A stretch of DNA of 64,000 bases. Source: Bifidobacterium scaligerum (GTDB lineage: Bacteria; Actinomycetota; Actinomycetes; Actinomycetales; Bifidobacteriaceae). The number at the start of each line of letters is the position of its first letter. Within the stretch, counting starts at the first letter, position 1. The notes under the pieces were generated by a model. The model searched no databases and was not told the origin of the DNA. It saw only the letters and a list, made by a program, of their open reading frames with translations. Shown one piece after another: positions 42,209 to 52,060 of this stretch. The stretch lies in NCBI RefSeq assembly GCF_002802865.1, contig NZ_PGLQ01000003.1, forward strand, positions 186,001 to 250,000. The letters are read 5' to 3'. A program made the position numbers and the translations under genes.

Positions 42209-43729
42209 ATGGGATACCAAGAGGACTACGAGATGACCATCAAGACCATGATGAGCGAGGACCCCGCCATCGTGCTCGGCTCGCCGCACGGCGAGGTGCA
42301 CGTGCAGCAGCTGCGCGGCAAAGACGTGTACGTGTGCAACTGGAAACAAGTGAGCGGCGGGAAGATGCGCAGGTGCCGCGTCTACGCGCACACCAAGCGC
42401 GACGCGCTGCGCCGCAAGGTGGAACGCATCCGGGAAATCGCAATCGAGGAACACAACCCGGAACCGCAGCCGCAGACCGAGAAGACGCGGACGCGCGGCA
42501 CGAAGGGCACGCGCAGCAACCCGACCGTGTCGATGTTTCTGGAGACGTGGCTCAAGGGCGACAAGAACGCCGGCGGCGACTCGAAGCGCAAGTACCGCAA
42601 CAACATCGAGGCGCACGTGCTCCCGATAATCGGCAACCGCTTCGTCAAACGACTCACATCAGGCGACATCGACAACATGAAGAAGCGCTGGGACAAGGAC
42701 AGCTTGGGGCACTCGGCCCAGTGGCACACGTGGACGACGCTGAACACGATGCTGAACTACGCCGTGCGCAAGAACATCATCGTGCGCAACCCGATGCTCG
42801 GCTGCGACGAGAAACCCAGGAAGGCCAATCCGACGGCGGCGCGCGACAATCTCACCATCGACAAACGCACCGACATCATGTGGGGCGTGCTGTCATGGCT
42901 CGCGAACCCGGATTGCCCGATGCACAGGCATTGGCCGTTGATACAGCTGATGCTCCTCGGCCTGCGCCGCTCCGAACTGCTGGGCTTGCCGTGCGACGTC
43001 ATCGACGGGAAGAACGGCGTCCCCCAGTTCGTCATCCGCCAGCAGCTCAAGCAGAAGGAAGGCGGCGGCTGGTACGTCTGCAATCATCTGAAATCGCACC
43101 ACGAGGAACGCCGCTTCCAGATGCACCACCCGTACGACGCAGCCGTGCATGAGGCCATACGGCAGCGCAACGAAATCACGGAACGACTGCGCGAACAAGG
43201 CAGGGATGATGTCTACATCGACATCATGGACGAGAACAGCAAGGAAGTCATCGGCCAGTGCCGCCTGTTGTTCGTCCGCGAGGACGGCACCAACTACACA
43301 TACAACGACTACTACCAGATTTGGCACGACGTGCTGCTGGCGTTCTACCGGCGCGGCGGCGGCCATCCATCCGACAAGCTGACCCGGGACGAATACTGGC
43401 GACCGCATGCGAACCGGCATATCACGGCGTCACTGCTGCTGCGGCTGGGCGTTCCCATCGAGGTGACGCAGACCATCATCGGACACATGAGTCCGGAAAT
43501 GACCGCGCACTACCAACACGTGTACGCGGCCAGCAAGGAGAACGCCACGAGCGGCCTCGGCGATTTCGTGTACGAGCAGATGAAGGCGCACACCCTGCGC
43601 AAGGACTTCACTGTTTCCAGCAGGTCGCGTCAACGTTCCGCAACGCAGTCACGCTCTGCTTCCGCAAACGCGCCGACCGCTCCGACAGGTCTCAGCGTGA
43701 CGGCTTCCTCAATGGATGCGGTTTCGTAA
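42209..43729 (+). CDS. Tyrosine integrase of the tRNA-Ser island
   Basis: 506 residues, longer than most. An N-terminal arm-binding domain (about 20-90: VYVCNWKQVSGGKMRRCRVY), a core-binding domain (about 105-200: SMFLETWLKGDKNAGGDSKR) and a catalytic domain with LLGLRRSELLGL, the RPHANRHITASL box, and HMSPEMTAHYQHVY ending in the nucleophilic tyrosine. An insertion of about 60 residues in the catalytic domain (from RQRNEITERLREQGRDD) explains the length. GGGGAA is 5 bases before the chosen ATG at 42209. It reads away from attL. Confidence 0.93.
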   Translation: MGYQEDYEMTIKTMMSEDPAIVLGSPHGEVHVQQLRGKDVYVCNWKQVSGGKMRRCRVYAHTKRDALRRKVERIREIAIEEHNPEPQPQTEKTRTRGTKGTRSNPTVSMFLETWLKGDKNAGGDSKRKYRNNIEAHVLPIIGNRFVKRLTSGDIDNMKKRWDKDSLGHSAQWHTWTTLNTMLNYAVRKNIIVRNPMLGCDEKPRKANPTAARDNLTIDKRTDIMWGVLSWLANPDCPMHRHWPLIQLMLLGLRRSELLGLPCDVIDGKNGVPQFVIRQQLKQKEGGGWYVCNHLKSHHEERRFQMHHPYDAAVHEAIRQRNEITERLREQGRDDVYIDIMDENSKEVIGQCRLLFVREDGTNYTYNDYYQIWHDVLLAFYRRGGGHPSDKLTRDEYWRPHANRHITASLLLRLGVPIEVTQTIIGHMSPEMTAHYQHVYAASKENATSGLGDFVYEQMKAHTLRKDFTVSSRSRQRSATQSRSASANAPTAPTGLSVTASSMDAVS

Positions 43730-43886
43730 GGTCGATGCCGGCCGATGCATAGACGGAGATGATTTGCTCTTCGTTGAGCTCGCTCATCCTGTGATGCGTC
43801 AGTATGCACCGGCCGGGATTGACGCAGAACTCGGCCGTCTCGGGTCCGAAAATGTGGATTATCGCGGGGTCTTTGGCGCTTGGCAT
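43692..43886 (-). CDS. Small unknown island protein
   Basis: 64 residues starting at 43886 with AAAGGAG 6 bases upstream, a very good ribosome binding site. Sequence: strand-like IIHIFGPETAEFCV, then PGRCILTHHRM and a helix LNEEQIISVYASAG. Two Cys and two His could bind metal but no known pattern is matched. It converges with the integrase and overlaps its last 38 bases. Confidence 0.6.
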   Translation of the reverse strand: MPSAKDPAIIHIFGPETAEFCVNPGRCILTHHRMSELNEEQIISVYASAGIDLTKPHPLRKPSR

Positions 43887-44354
43887 GGCTGCTCCTTTTT
43901 CGGAATGATGTTGTCGGGAACATATCGTCGAAAAAAAAGAAAAAGCCGCTCGCGTTTTCGCTCCGCCGCCGCGCTTCATTATTGCCGCATCGCCTGCCGG
44001 CACCGGCGGGGTCGTTCTCCCGTTCCAGCGGCTCTAAGCGTATGCGGCGACCAAGAGCTGGCCCAATATCTCAGACCACGACGGCTCTCCAATGGAATGA
44101 CCATGCCCCGACGCCGGATGTGCGAACCGCATTCTTGCCGTCTTTGTTGTCTTTCTGACGACGGTATGCGTGATTTGCTCACCGACACTGTCATGGCGAA
44201 AATCCCGTTCCACTGGCGTTATCGGCGTCAGGCGTTTTCTGGCCCCATCGAACATGGCATCTGATGCGCATTCTGTGATATTGGCTGGCAAGCCGTCATA
44301 CATCGCGTCTGACGGCCTCGTACCACCCTCTGTACTAATGGGAAGGACATCAAA
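43887..44354. other. Non-coding interval in the island
   Basis: 468 bases with no gene I can support. Open frames here lack ribosome binding sites and normal composition. It must contain the promoters for the small leftward gene and for the rightward gene at 44355, which has AAGGA 7 bases before its ATG. Confidence 0.5.
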
Positions 44355-45299
44355 ATGACCAGCACTTTGCGAGCGACCAAAGGCGACCGAAGGGTACTGG
44401 AGGCGTTGCTAAGGTTCCGTTGCCTCAGCATTCTGAGCGCCGTCCGGTTCTCCGGACTGGCATTGTCCAGTCGTTACCGGATTAGCCGACGATTACATGC
44501 CTATGCGGAACGTGGTTATGCGCGCGTCATCACCGGCCCGAGTGCGCACGTCGTGTTCACGCCAACGCCCAAACTCATCCCGCTGCTGGAATTGGAAACA
44601 CCACCATTGAGAGCCGCAGATGCTTCGGCGCATGCGTTGGCCGTGTCGAGCATCGCATCGCAACTTGCGCACGGCGACAACGTGCTACACCTACCCGACG
44701 ATGAATGGGAGAACATTCGCGTGCAGATGGAGGACTACGAGGCGGGATTGGTTTGCGAGGCGGACATGCGCATGGCCGAAAGCCGGTTACGCCAGTCCGG
44801 CAAACGCGACCAGGCCGTGACGCAGATGCTGCATCTTATGGATACGCAACGCGATGATGTTGCGTACCGAGCTTGGGCCGGAGGGAATCCATATCAGTCG
44901 TGGCCGTGGATTGTCATGGCGCATGGCGAAGCGTGGAATACGCGCGAGCAACGCATAGTCAGCGATGTATACGCCGAATCGGATAGTACCGTCATTGCGC
45001 TGACTGACCACAGGCCTGACTTGGTTCTTGCCCGGCCGTTCCACCAGTCCATAGCCATCGAGGTCGAGCTGACACGCAAGCCCGTAAACGACTACATCGC
45101 CACGATGGCCGGCTACACCACGCGTCAAAGCCGCGACGCCTACTCACAAGTCGTTTGGATTGCGACCAGCGAAACGACCGCGCATGCGATTCGTCGCGGC
45201 ATCACGGCGACCGGCACCGAACAACTTGCGCGCGTCGTGATGGCCGATTCCAACGGCGGTCCTCTATGGGGCGGCGTCGATTTGACGACCAGAGCATGA
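44355..45299 (+). CDS. Replication-relaxation-like protein
   Basis: 314 residues. The N-terminal winged helix (ATKGDRRVLEALLRFRCLSI, then SRYRISRRLHAYAERGYARV) and the C-terminal core with DHRPDLVLARP and IAIEVELTRK followed by YSQVVWIATS match the replication-relaxation family found on actinobacterial plasmids and integrative elements. The D...ExE arrangement is the core of a restriction-endonuclease-like fold, so a nicking or nuclease role is possible, but the biochemical activity of the family is not settled. Transcribed toward the UvrD-like helicase gene, with a 196-base structured leader between them. Confidence 0.8.
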   Translation: MTSTLRATKGDRRVLEALLRFRCLSILSAVRFSGLALSSRYRISRRLHAYAERGYARVITGPSAHVVFTPTPKLIPLLELETPPLRAADASAHALAVSSIASQLAHGDNVLHLPDDEWENIRVQMEDYEAGLVCEADMRMAESRLRQSGKRDQAVTQMLHLMDTQRDDVAYRAWAGGNPYQSWPWIVMAHGEAWNTREQRIVSDVYAESDSTVIALTDHRPDLVLARPFHQSIAIEVELTRKPVNDYIATMAGYTTRQSRDAYSQVVWIATSETTAHAIRRGITATGTEQLARVVMADSNGGPLWGGVDLTTRA

Positions 45300-45495
45300 C
45301 GAATGCTCGAACATGTACCGATGCATAGGCGTTCCCTCTCAATCGGCACATGCCGTAACGACAGCCACCAAACTAAGCGGCTCTCTATATTCCCTTAAAA
45401 CCAGACGCCGGCCGTCACCATGACAGTGACCGCCGGCGCAAGAGCAACTACACGGGCTTCCCTCCCGTGGGACGCACGAAACATGGAGGTGTTTC
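45300..45495 (+). promoter_or_regulatory. Structured leader of the UvrD-like gene
   Basis: GCCGGCCGTCAC (about 45408-45419) can pair with GTGACCGCCGGC (about 45426-45437), with mismatches, and CACGGG/CCCGTG form a second hairpin just before the GGAGGT ribosome binding site. A regulatory leader or attenuator is plausible. Confidence 0.4.
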
Positions 45496-48396
45496 ATGTC
45501 CGCAACAGCAATATCTACCACACAACAACTGACGCTCACCAAGGACGAGCGCCAGCTCGAACGCGCACATCGTAATAGTGTTCTGCAAAAGCGAATCCAT
45601 GATGGTGAGCTGGAGATGTCTCGCTGGCAGCTGCTGGCGGCGAGAAATACTGCCCATCGGCTGCGCATCGTTGCGTCGGCCGGAGCCGGTAAGACTCGAA
45701 CGCTTGCTAACGCCATCGCAGCCGCCGCGACGCTTCACGATGCGAAGCACATAGCCGTCGTTGCATTCACGCGCAAGGCCGCACGCGTCATCGATGGCGC
45801 ACTCGCAGACAATGATGTGTACGGCGCCAGCGTAAGCACACTCGATTCGCTCGCCGTACGGATACTAGAAGCTGCTGGTATATACGTCACCGCTATCACC
45901 GACAAGGAAAAGAAAGCAATCCTCACCGACATCCGAAAAACCTGCATGGAAAAACAGCCACACGAACGCATCACGCTGAAACAAATGATGCATGACACGA
46001 CGTATTACGCCATGCATCCCAACGAGCAACCCGAATCCGAATATCTCAAAGCCGTTCTGAAGGAATACACCGAACGATGCAAGAACACTTACAGCGCCGA
46101 ATGGCCGACCATCGAGCTACTCGCCGCGCAGCACTACCCAAAATCTGGTTTCCAGTTCGAAATACTAGGCGTGGATGAAGCGCAAGACCTTAACCCTACG
46201 CAAATACAACTGGTAGAAAGCATCACCGCCACGACGATGCAGACCATCGTCGCCGGCGATTGGCGGCAAGGCATCATGTCTTTCCAAGGCGCGGCACCTG
46301 ATTGGTTCCGCAATGGCAACCATTTCGACCAAACGCTGGAGCTTCCCGTCAATCACCGATGCTCACCAGAGATAGTCGATGCCGCGAACCACGTGTTCGG
46401 GGACAACATCAAAGCCGCCAAGAACGCCACGGCCGGTATGACGCCCCAGCTGATACGAGCGAACAATGAACAGGATGAAGCCGAGAAAATCACTGACATT
46501 GTTGAAGGCTTGTTGGCCGACGGTCACACTGCGGCAAGCAATATCCGGTTTCTCGCGTGGCGTCGCAGTCAGTTCCGAGAACTGAAACGAACGCTTGCAG
46601 AACGCGGCATGCCAGTAAACGAGGATGCTTTCCGCACTATCCATTCATACAAGGGCGATGAAGCGAACATCATCATTCTGATGGGCGTGAGCCGCGCCGT
46701 CTGGGGCGACCGCAGCGACGAGTCGGACATGTTGCTATATGTGGGAATGACACGAGCGCGATTGGGGCTCATTATCTCCTATCCCGACCAGACGAGTCTG
46801 CCTGGCGGCCGCACTTCCGCAGTATGTGGTCCATACCCCACGCTGGAGAACTGCGGTTTGCAGGAACCGTCTGACTCACAGACGATTCTTGACCGACTTC
46901 ATCACGACATCAACAGTCGTCACCTGTTGGAAGATGTCATCGAGGACAACAGAACCGCGCAAAACATCGCCATCCAGAAAAAACAGCAGAGTCGCATCAT
47001 CGCAAGTTACCAGCGACTGGGAAACGCAAAGACGGCGGCGAAGCTGACCGACTGTGCGGAAAAGTTGACGTTCGAGACCATGACCGACGGCAATGTTCGA
47101 CGCAGCCTGCTAGCGCACGCATGGTTCTGCAACCAAAAGACCTGCAACATCTGCATGGGGCGCAGAGCTGTCCGCAATCAGCTGCGCGTTGGCGCGGCAC
47201 TCGATTGTCTTTTTAACCCCAAATGCTACCGGAATTTACTGCCCGATGAACTGTATGAGCAGATTACCGCGATGCAGTTCGCGACTCCTGCATTCTTCAC
47301 TGGGACCATGCCTAACGTTGACGACCTTGCACTCGGTATCCGCGTACTCAATTTCGCCGTTCGTAACCTCACTCACACGGACACCCATCACAATATGAGC
47401 GAACGCGAGCGAGTATTCACGCAAGGTATCGTCGGCACCACGCGCAGCGACGAAGCCACCAATCACTTCATCAATGAGGGGCTGCACGAGCTGGAATACC
47501 AGCTACAGCAACACGAATCTGCGCACGACTTGACCGACATGCAACTGAGTGGACTTCGTCAGAAGATAACCGACATTCGGGCGGGCGGCGAATGGCACGT
47601 ACACGCCCACATGATTTTCGCAACATTGGGAGCCTATTACCATGACCAACTCCATAAGGACGACATCACGAAGGGACACGACTACAAAGGTGACATCGTA
47701 GAGGCCAATCACTTATACAAAGACCACCTGTGGTGGAAGTTGGAATGGACCAGCGCCGTCCAGAAAGCCGTAAACTCCATCATCAGGCAGGATGGGGCAA
47801 AAGGGATAACACACGATGATTTTCAGACAGCCCGATGGCAACAGTTTATGAGCATGAGCCGCACTGACGTGGAACAAGTTATCGAGCAAGCTCAAGCTCA
47901 AGTCAAACAATGCGAGTCTGGTACTGTCGCCTACGATAAGGCGTTGCAAAACGAAAAGAAAGCATGGTCCAACGGCGCAGTAATCGACATCGAATCCATC
48001 AGTGTCAAAGGACACGCCATGACGTCAAAACAAAAAGCACAGCTCACAAAGAATCCTGCACTGTTGAAATCCGCGATACAGGAAACATGCAAATATGCTT
48101 TCAAGCCCGACGAGCTTTTTGCGAAGACCAGCAAAGAAGAACTCGACCAAATCATCCCGCAGATAGACGCCACGTCAGGCGCGCGTCTCATCTCCCGCAC
48201 CGGCATCATCGCTCAAGTGCTTCACGATATCGATGAGCAACAGCTTTGCGACCGCTACCTACAACGCACGAGAACCGGTAACGCAAGCTGGACATTGGAG
48301 CAGTCCATCACATTCAACTGGTTGACAGACCTTCGCCAATACGTTCAATATGAAACCAATGACGAGGATGACGGCGAAGCTGATTTTCTCTCATAA
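45496..48396 (+). CDS. UvrD/Rep-like helicase with uncharacterised C-terminal half
   Basis: 966 residues. The N-terminal half is a superfamily 1A helicase: Walker A VASAGAGKTRTL (GAGKT at 63-67), motif Ia VAFTRKAAR, Walker B ILGVDEAQDL (Asp near 227), motif III AGDWRQGIMSF, motif V THS-like TIHSYKGDEANIII and motif VI LLYVGMTRAR. The C-terminal half (about 480-966) has no recognisable domain; it contains HAWFCNQKTCNICMGRRAVRN, a possible zinc site, and a mostly helical region. Fusion of a repair-type helicase with an unknown domain, on an island with defence genes, suggests a DNA-processing or defence role. A GGAGGT site precedes the ATG. Confidence 0.85.
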   Translation: MSATAISTTQQLTLTKDERQLERAHRNSVLQKRIHDGELEMSRWQLLAARNTAHRLRIVASAGAGKTRTLANAIAAAATLHDAKHIAVVAFTRKAARVIDGALADNDVYGASVSTLDSLAVRILEAAGIYVTAITDKEKKAILTDIRKTCMEKQPHERITLKQMMHDTTYYAMHPNEQPESEYLKAVLKEYTERCKNTYSAEWPTIELLAAQHYPKSGFQFEILGVDEAQDLNPTQIQLVESITATTMQTIVAGDWRQGIMSFQGAAPDWFRNGNHFDQTLELPVNHRCSPEIVDAANHVFGDNIKAAKNATAGMTPQLIRANNEQDEAEKITDIVEGLLADGHTAASNIRFLAWRRSQFRELKRTLAERGMPVNEDAFRTIHSYKGDEANIIILMGVSRAVWGDRSDESDMLLYVGMTRARLGLIISYPDQTSLPGGRTSAVCGPYPTLENCGLQEPSDSQTILDRLHHDINSRHLLEDVIEDNRTAQNIAIQKKQQSRIIASYQRLGNAKTAAKLTDCAEKLTFETMTDGNVRRSLLAHAWFCNQKTCNICMGRRAVRNQLRVGAALDCLFNPKCYRNLLPDELYEQITAMQFATPAFFTGTMPNVDDLALGIRVLNFAVRNLTHTDTHHNMSERERVFTQGIVGTTRSDEATNHFINEGLHELEYQLQQHESAHDLTDMQLSGLRQKITDIRAGGEWHVHAHMIFATLGAYYHDQLHKDDITKGHDYKGDIVEANHLYKDHLWWKLEWTSAVQKAVNSIIRQDGAKGITHDDFQTARWQQFMSMSRTDVEQVIEQAQAQVKQCESGTVAYDKALQNEKKAWSNGAVIDIESISVKGHAMTSKQKAQLTKNPALLKSAIQETCKYAFKPDELFAKTSKEELDQIIPQIDATSGARLISRTGIIAQVLHDIDEQQLCDRYLQRTRTGNASWTLEQSITFNWLTDLRQYVQYETNDEDDGEADFLS

Positions 48397-48399
48397 TCT

Positions 48400-48466
48400 C
48401 AACTGGCACGTAGTGGTGAGGCCGACGAGCAATCAGCTCGTCGGCCTCACCACTACGTGCCAGTTG
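48400..48466. terminator. 31-bp perfect hairpin between converging operons
   Basis: 48400-48430 is perfectly complementary to 48436-48466 with a 5-base loop (aatca). It lies between the end of the UvrD-like gene and the end of the HEPN-ATPase gene, so it could terminate transcription from both sides; only short T-runs flank it. Confidence 0.75.
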
Positions 48467-48585
48467 TTTCTATATAAAACAATCAAGTCAGCCGACGTTG
48501 CCAGCTGTTTGGCTTGTATGAACGAGAAGAAGCATCAGGGCGTTATCCGCATCGGCGGACCTTACGCTCTGTGCTCGCTCTCGCT

Positions 48586-51500
48586 CTATTCCTCCTCGAA
48601 GCCGGAGTTGTCGAGTTTGAGGTTTTTGGCGTTGCTGTCGATGATGCGGATGACATTCTCGTCAAAGCCTGTGGCGTCGTCGGCGTGAATCTCCAAGCTG
48701 ATGGAGATGTTCGCACCGGCAAGCCTGAGCTGGTCGAGAATGCCTTCGTTGATGCGTGCGAGGTCGCGGTTGAGAGAATCCGGGTCAAGCTTGGCAGTGC
48801 CGTAGTAACGCTTCTTGGATACCGTAACCGGCTCCGGTTCGCGAGCCGGTACGCTCTCACCGTTCGGAACCGATGCCGCACTTGGCTGTGCGGCATGCTT
48901 TGGCCTGTGCACATCCGGCTGCTGCGCATGGGCAATGCTCTGCGCCACGAACTCGCCGGTATGCGATTCAAGCTGCGACTGTTTATCAGCCGCATCCTCG
49001 GCACGGCATGCTTCCAAGTCGGCCATCGCCGTATCCCAGTCCACGATGAGTGTGGAATCGGTGACCTGTACCACGGCTTGCGCGGTATCGGTCACGCCGG
49101 GGATGATGAGATTCTGGAAGTGCCCGGACTCGTATTTCCCTGAGGCGACCGCGAACCGGTCATCGGCCGTCAACACCGCACCGGCGGCCCCTGTAATGGC
49201 GTTGTCGAACACTTCGCGGTCGGCGAGACGAGGCATGTACGGGAACCGTGTGATGCACTCCCACACGGTCTTTGCCGGCAGCACACCATCCACGAACGCA
49301 GACTGAAGATACTGGTGGATGTCGTAGCCGAGCGAGCCGGGAGCGTACTGGTCACTGAGCGCGTCCTCGCTTTGCAGACGGCTTCCGGTACGTTCGGCCA
49401 TGGAGTCGCCACCACTGTCGGAGATGCGCATGTCGGCCAATCGGTATGCGCTCTTGGGGTCAAGCTGTTCGGGATACACGCACCAGCAGTATGCGCTGCG
49501 GATGCGTTCCTCCACCGTCTTGTTGAAACCGGCCATAGCGTTCTTGGCCTGTTCGACCTGCTGCCGTGTGAGGTTGAGCTGCACTTCGTTGTCGGCGACG
49601 CGCTTCCAGCCGAGGTAGGAGCGGGCCGCGTCCTCAGCGAAGCCGAGCAGGTTGCGGTCGGCGGCGAGGAAGACGAGCATGTTGCGGTTAGCACGTTGCG
49701 CAGAGCCGCGATGTTCTATCGCGTCGCGAATCCACTGCTTGGCTTCCGATGATTCACTTTCCCCCTTGGCTACGGTCCAACGCGGGTGCATGATGACGAG
49801 CGCGACCTGGTCGCTGTCGGGGATGACGTCGGTACCGTCGGGCGCGACGCATACGCGGCGAAACTTGCCGCGCCGTCCTGCTGAGCCTTCCGACGACTGG
49901 AGCCGTGTGACGATTTCGTTGTACACGCTTTCCGGGTCCTCACGCAGGCGGTCGGCGTAGTCGCGAGCGGTCTTGGTGATGGATGGCTGGAGGCTGTACC
50001 GATAGGTGGAACCTTCGGCGAAGAAGTACGTGGAACGCTGTTCCAACTGGCTGACAGCTGTGCCGAAATTGCCGGACACGTCGCCGGGCATGGCGGTGCC
50101 CAACCATACGCTTTGCACGCCGATACCCCTGTTGGGCAGTCCGGCACGCGGCGCGGAACCCATGAACACTGTCCGGGCGATGCGCTGAGTCAATACGCGC
50201 TGGCCGAGCGCCGGACGGTCGTTGTCGATTTGCGCGGCAGTGGACTGCGGTCCTGACACGTCGGTATCGATGATGGCCTTCCATGAGTCGGGCAGGTATT
50301 GGGCGAGATTCGAGTAGACCGTCTCGGAATCCAGCGGCACGTTACCGGGCAGAATCAGCGGGTTCGTGTCGTTGCCTGCCCAGAGTTCGTGGATGATGGA
50401 CGACACCAAGGTCAGCACGCCGCGCGTACGCTGGAAGTTCTCCAGACTCGACCAGTCCTCGTAGAGCCGGTCCAGCAGTTCGGGATGCAGGGGGTACGAC
50501 GCGCGAATGCGCTTGTCGTAGTCAGTACTGGTCACTTCGGTCGGATACGACTTCGCATCGGCCCGGTACATGTCCACGAACCGTTTGGCCGTGAGCGCGA
50601 TTTGGGCCTGCGCTTCCGCATCGGGCTCCTCAAACAGACGCTTGCGTACGATTTCGAATGACTCGTCGCGTGTGGACGGACGCCATTGGTCGGCTTGGCG
50701 TCGCACCACCATTTGCAGGCGGCGCAATGCCGCCTGGCCGTTTTCGCCGCCGACTTCCAAGTTGCTGGCCTTGCCGCCGTCCTCGGATGCGGGGATGGAG
50801 ACCACGAGCATGCAGTGCGGTACCGCCGACGCCGTTTCGGTCAGTGTCTGGGCGAACGTGAACTGGTCCTCGAACGTGCCGGCCGGTAGGTCGTCGCGGC
50901 CGACGAGCTGGCGCGCGTATGCTACCCACTCGTCGATGAGGATGAGGCACGGACTGTACCGGCGCAACAACTGGTCGAGGGAATCCGCCGGCGGTTTGCC
51001 GGCCCGGTCGTTCTCGGCGACCATGGCGTATCCTTCGGCTCCGCCAAGTTGCCACGCAAGCTCGCCCCAGATGGTACGCACTTGAGTTCCATCCATCTTG
51101 ACGCTCGGCTTGGCGACGTTGAGCTGGTTGCCCACGATAGCCGCGCGATGCACCAGACCGGGAGTCCATGCAGGGACGCCGAGTCCCGCCACGAGGTTCT
51201 GCACGTCCGAGGACAGTTCGACCACCGATTTCTCACCGAAAAGATGGTACAAGGCGAGCAGTGAGTGGGTCTTGCCACCGCCGAAGTTGGTTTGCAGGTT
51301 CACCACGGGCGAGCCGCTGTTATCTCCCACGAGACGGCGGATGGCACGCGTGAGCAGGTCGCGCAAGCCTTCGGTCAGGTAGGTGCGGTTGTAGAACTCG
51401 ACCGGGTCGCCATATGCATTGCCCGGCACGCACGCGCTCTTGGAGACCGCCACATCGTACAGGTTCGCGGCGAACTCCGATGCCGTGAACTTGCCGCTGG

Positions 51501-52032
51501 CTACGTCCTCATGTGGTTTGATGACTTCGCGCCACGGTTTCATGCCTTGCGTGGCGTCCACGGAGAGAATCTTGCGCTGGCTGGCCTTGCGCGTGTGGTC
51601 CTCGTACACGGTGCGTTGCAACGTGTCGCGCAGGCTGCGCACGTCGGCGGCCGAATCTGGCGCGTTGACTGCATTGAGCAGCAGCTCGATGGTGCTCAGG
51701 GCGCGGATGGTCTCATCGGACGTGAACGGCTGGCTGTGTGCCCATTGGTTTCTGGTCTCACGCAGTTCGGATGCGTACGACTGCTGGGCTCGCGACAGGA
51801 TGCTGTTGAACTCGCGCCCGTATTCGGTGATGGCGCGCAGCTGCACCTGTACGTCGTTCTTGTTCAGCGTGCGCAGCGGCGTACCGTATTTCTGCTGGTC
51901 GGCGCGCGCCCACGCATCGGTCCAATCCGACGTATGGAACACACCGGCCATCACTTCATCGACCGGGTCCACCAGTCCTTCGGAAAGGAAGTCGAACGCC
52001 TTGCCCACGCGGTCTCTGTTGTTTATCGCCAT
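48586..52032 (-). CDS. HEPN-DUF499 AAA-like ATPase of the candidate defence operon
   Basis: 1148 residues. The N-terminus (about 1-140) is a Swt1-type HEPN domain: helices around KAFDFLSEGLVDPVDEVMAG and the RNase-type motif RNQWAH (Arg94-x4-His99). The centre is the DUF499 P-loop ATPase: VNLQTNFGGGKTHSLL (Walker A, about 245-258) and CLILIDEWVAY (Walker B, Asp367-Glu368). The C-terminal third includes a Ser/Pro/Glu linker and a compact end (YYGTAKLDPDSLNRDLARIN). HEPN domains are metal-independent RNases in many toxins and defence proteins. It is the last gene of the operon, 28 bases after the methyltransferase, with AAAGGAG before the ATG. RNase activity is inferred from the motif only. Confidence 0.88.
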   Translation of the reverse strand: MAINNRDRVGKAFDFLSEGLVDPVDEVMAGVFHTSDWTDAWARADQQKYGTPLRTLNKNDVQVQLRAITEYGREFNSILSRAQQSYASELRETRNQWAHSQPFTSDETIRALSTIELLLNAVNAPDSAADVRSLRDTLQRTVYEDHTRKASQRKILSVDATQGMKPWREVIKPHEDVASGKFTASEFAANLYDVAVSKSACVPGNAYGDPVEFYNRTYLTEGLRDLLTRAIRRLVGDNSGSPVVNLQTNFGGGKTHSLLALYHLFGEKSVVELSSDVQNLVAGLGVPAWTPGLVHRAAIVGNQLNVAKPSVKMDGTQVRTIWGELAWQLGGAEGYAMVAENDRAGKPPADSLDQLLRRYSPCLILIDEWVAYARQLVGRDDLPAGTFEDQFTFAQTLTETASAVPHCMLVVSIPASEDGGKASNLEVGGENGQAALRRLQMVVRRQADQWRPSTRDESFEIVRKRLFEEPDAEAQAQIALTAKRFVDMYRADAKSYPTEVTSTDYDKRIRASYPLHPELLDRLYEDWSSLENFQRTRGVLTLVSSIIHELWAGNDTNPLILPGNVPLDSETVYSNLAQYLPDSWKAIIDTDVSGPQSTAAQIDNDRPALGQRVLTQRIARTVFMGSAPRAGLPNRGIGVQSVWLGTAMPGDVSGNFGTAVSQLEQRSTYFFAEGSTYRYSLQPSITKTARDYADRLREDPESVYNEIVTRLQSSEGSAGRRGKFRRVCVAPDGTDVIPDSDQVALVIMHPRWTVAKGESESSEAKQWIRDAIEHRGSAQRANRNMLVFLAADRNLLGFAEDAARSYLGWKRVADNEVQLNLTRQQVEQAKNAMAGFNKTVEERIRSAYCWCVYPEQLDPKSAYRLADMRISDSGGDSMAERTGSRLQSEDALSDQYAPGSLGYDIHQYLQSAFVDGVLPAKTVWECITRFPYMPRLADREVFDNAITGAAGAVLTADDRFAVASGKYESGHFQNLIIPGVTDTAQAVVQVTDSTLIVDWDTAMADLEACRAEDAADKQSQLESHTGEFVAQSIAHAQQPDVHRPKHAAQPSAASVPNGESVPAREPEPVTVSKKRYYGTAKLDPDSLNRDLARINEGILDQLRLAGANISISLEIHADDATGFDENVIRIIDSNAKNLKLDNSGFEEE

Positions 52033-52060
52033 GATGGAACTCCTTTATCCCGAATCCTGA

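Noticed and set aside
44034..44303. 89-residue leftward gene in the island
   Set aside because: No ribosome binding site, no recognisable pattern, and it lies in the interval expected to hold promoters.
45496..48396. Gabija system based on the UvrD-like helicase
   Set aside because: No GajA-like OLD-family nuclease is encoded next to it, and the C-terminal half is unlike GajB.
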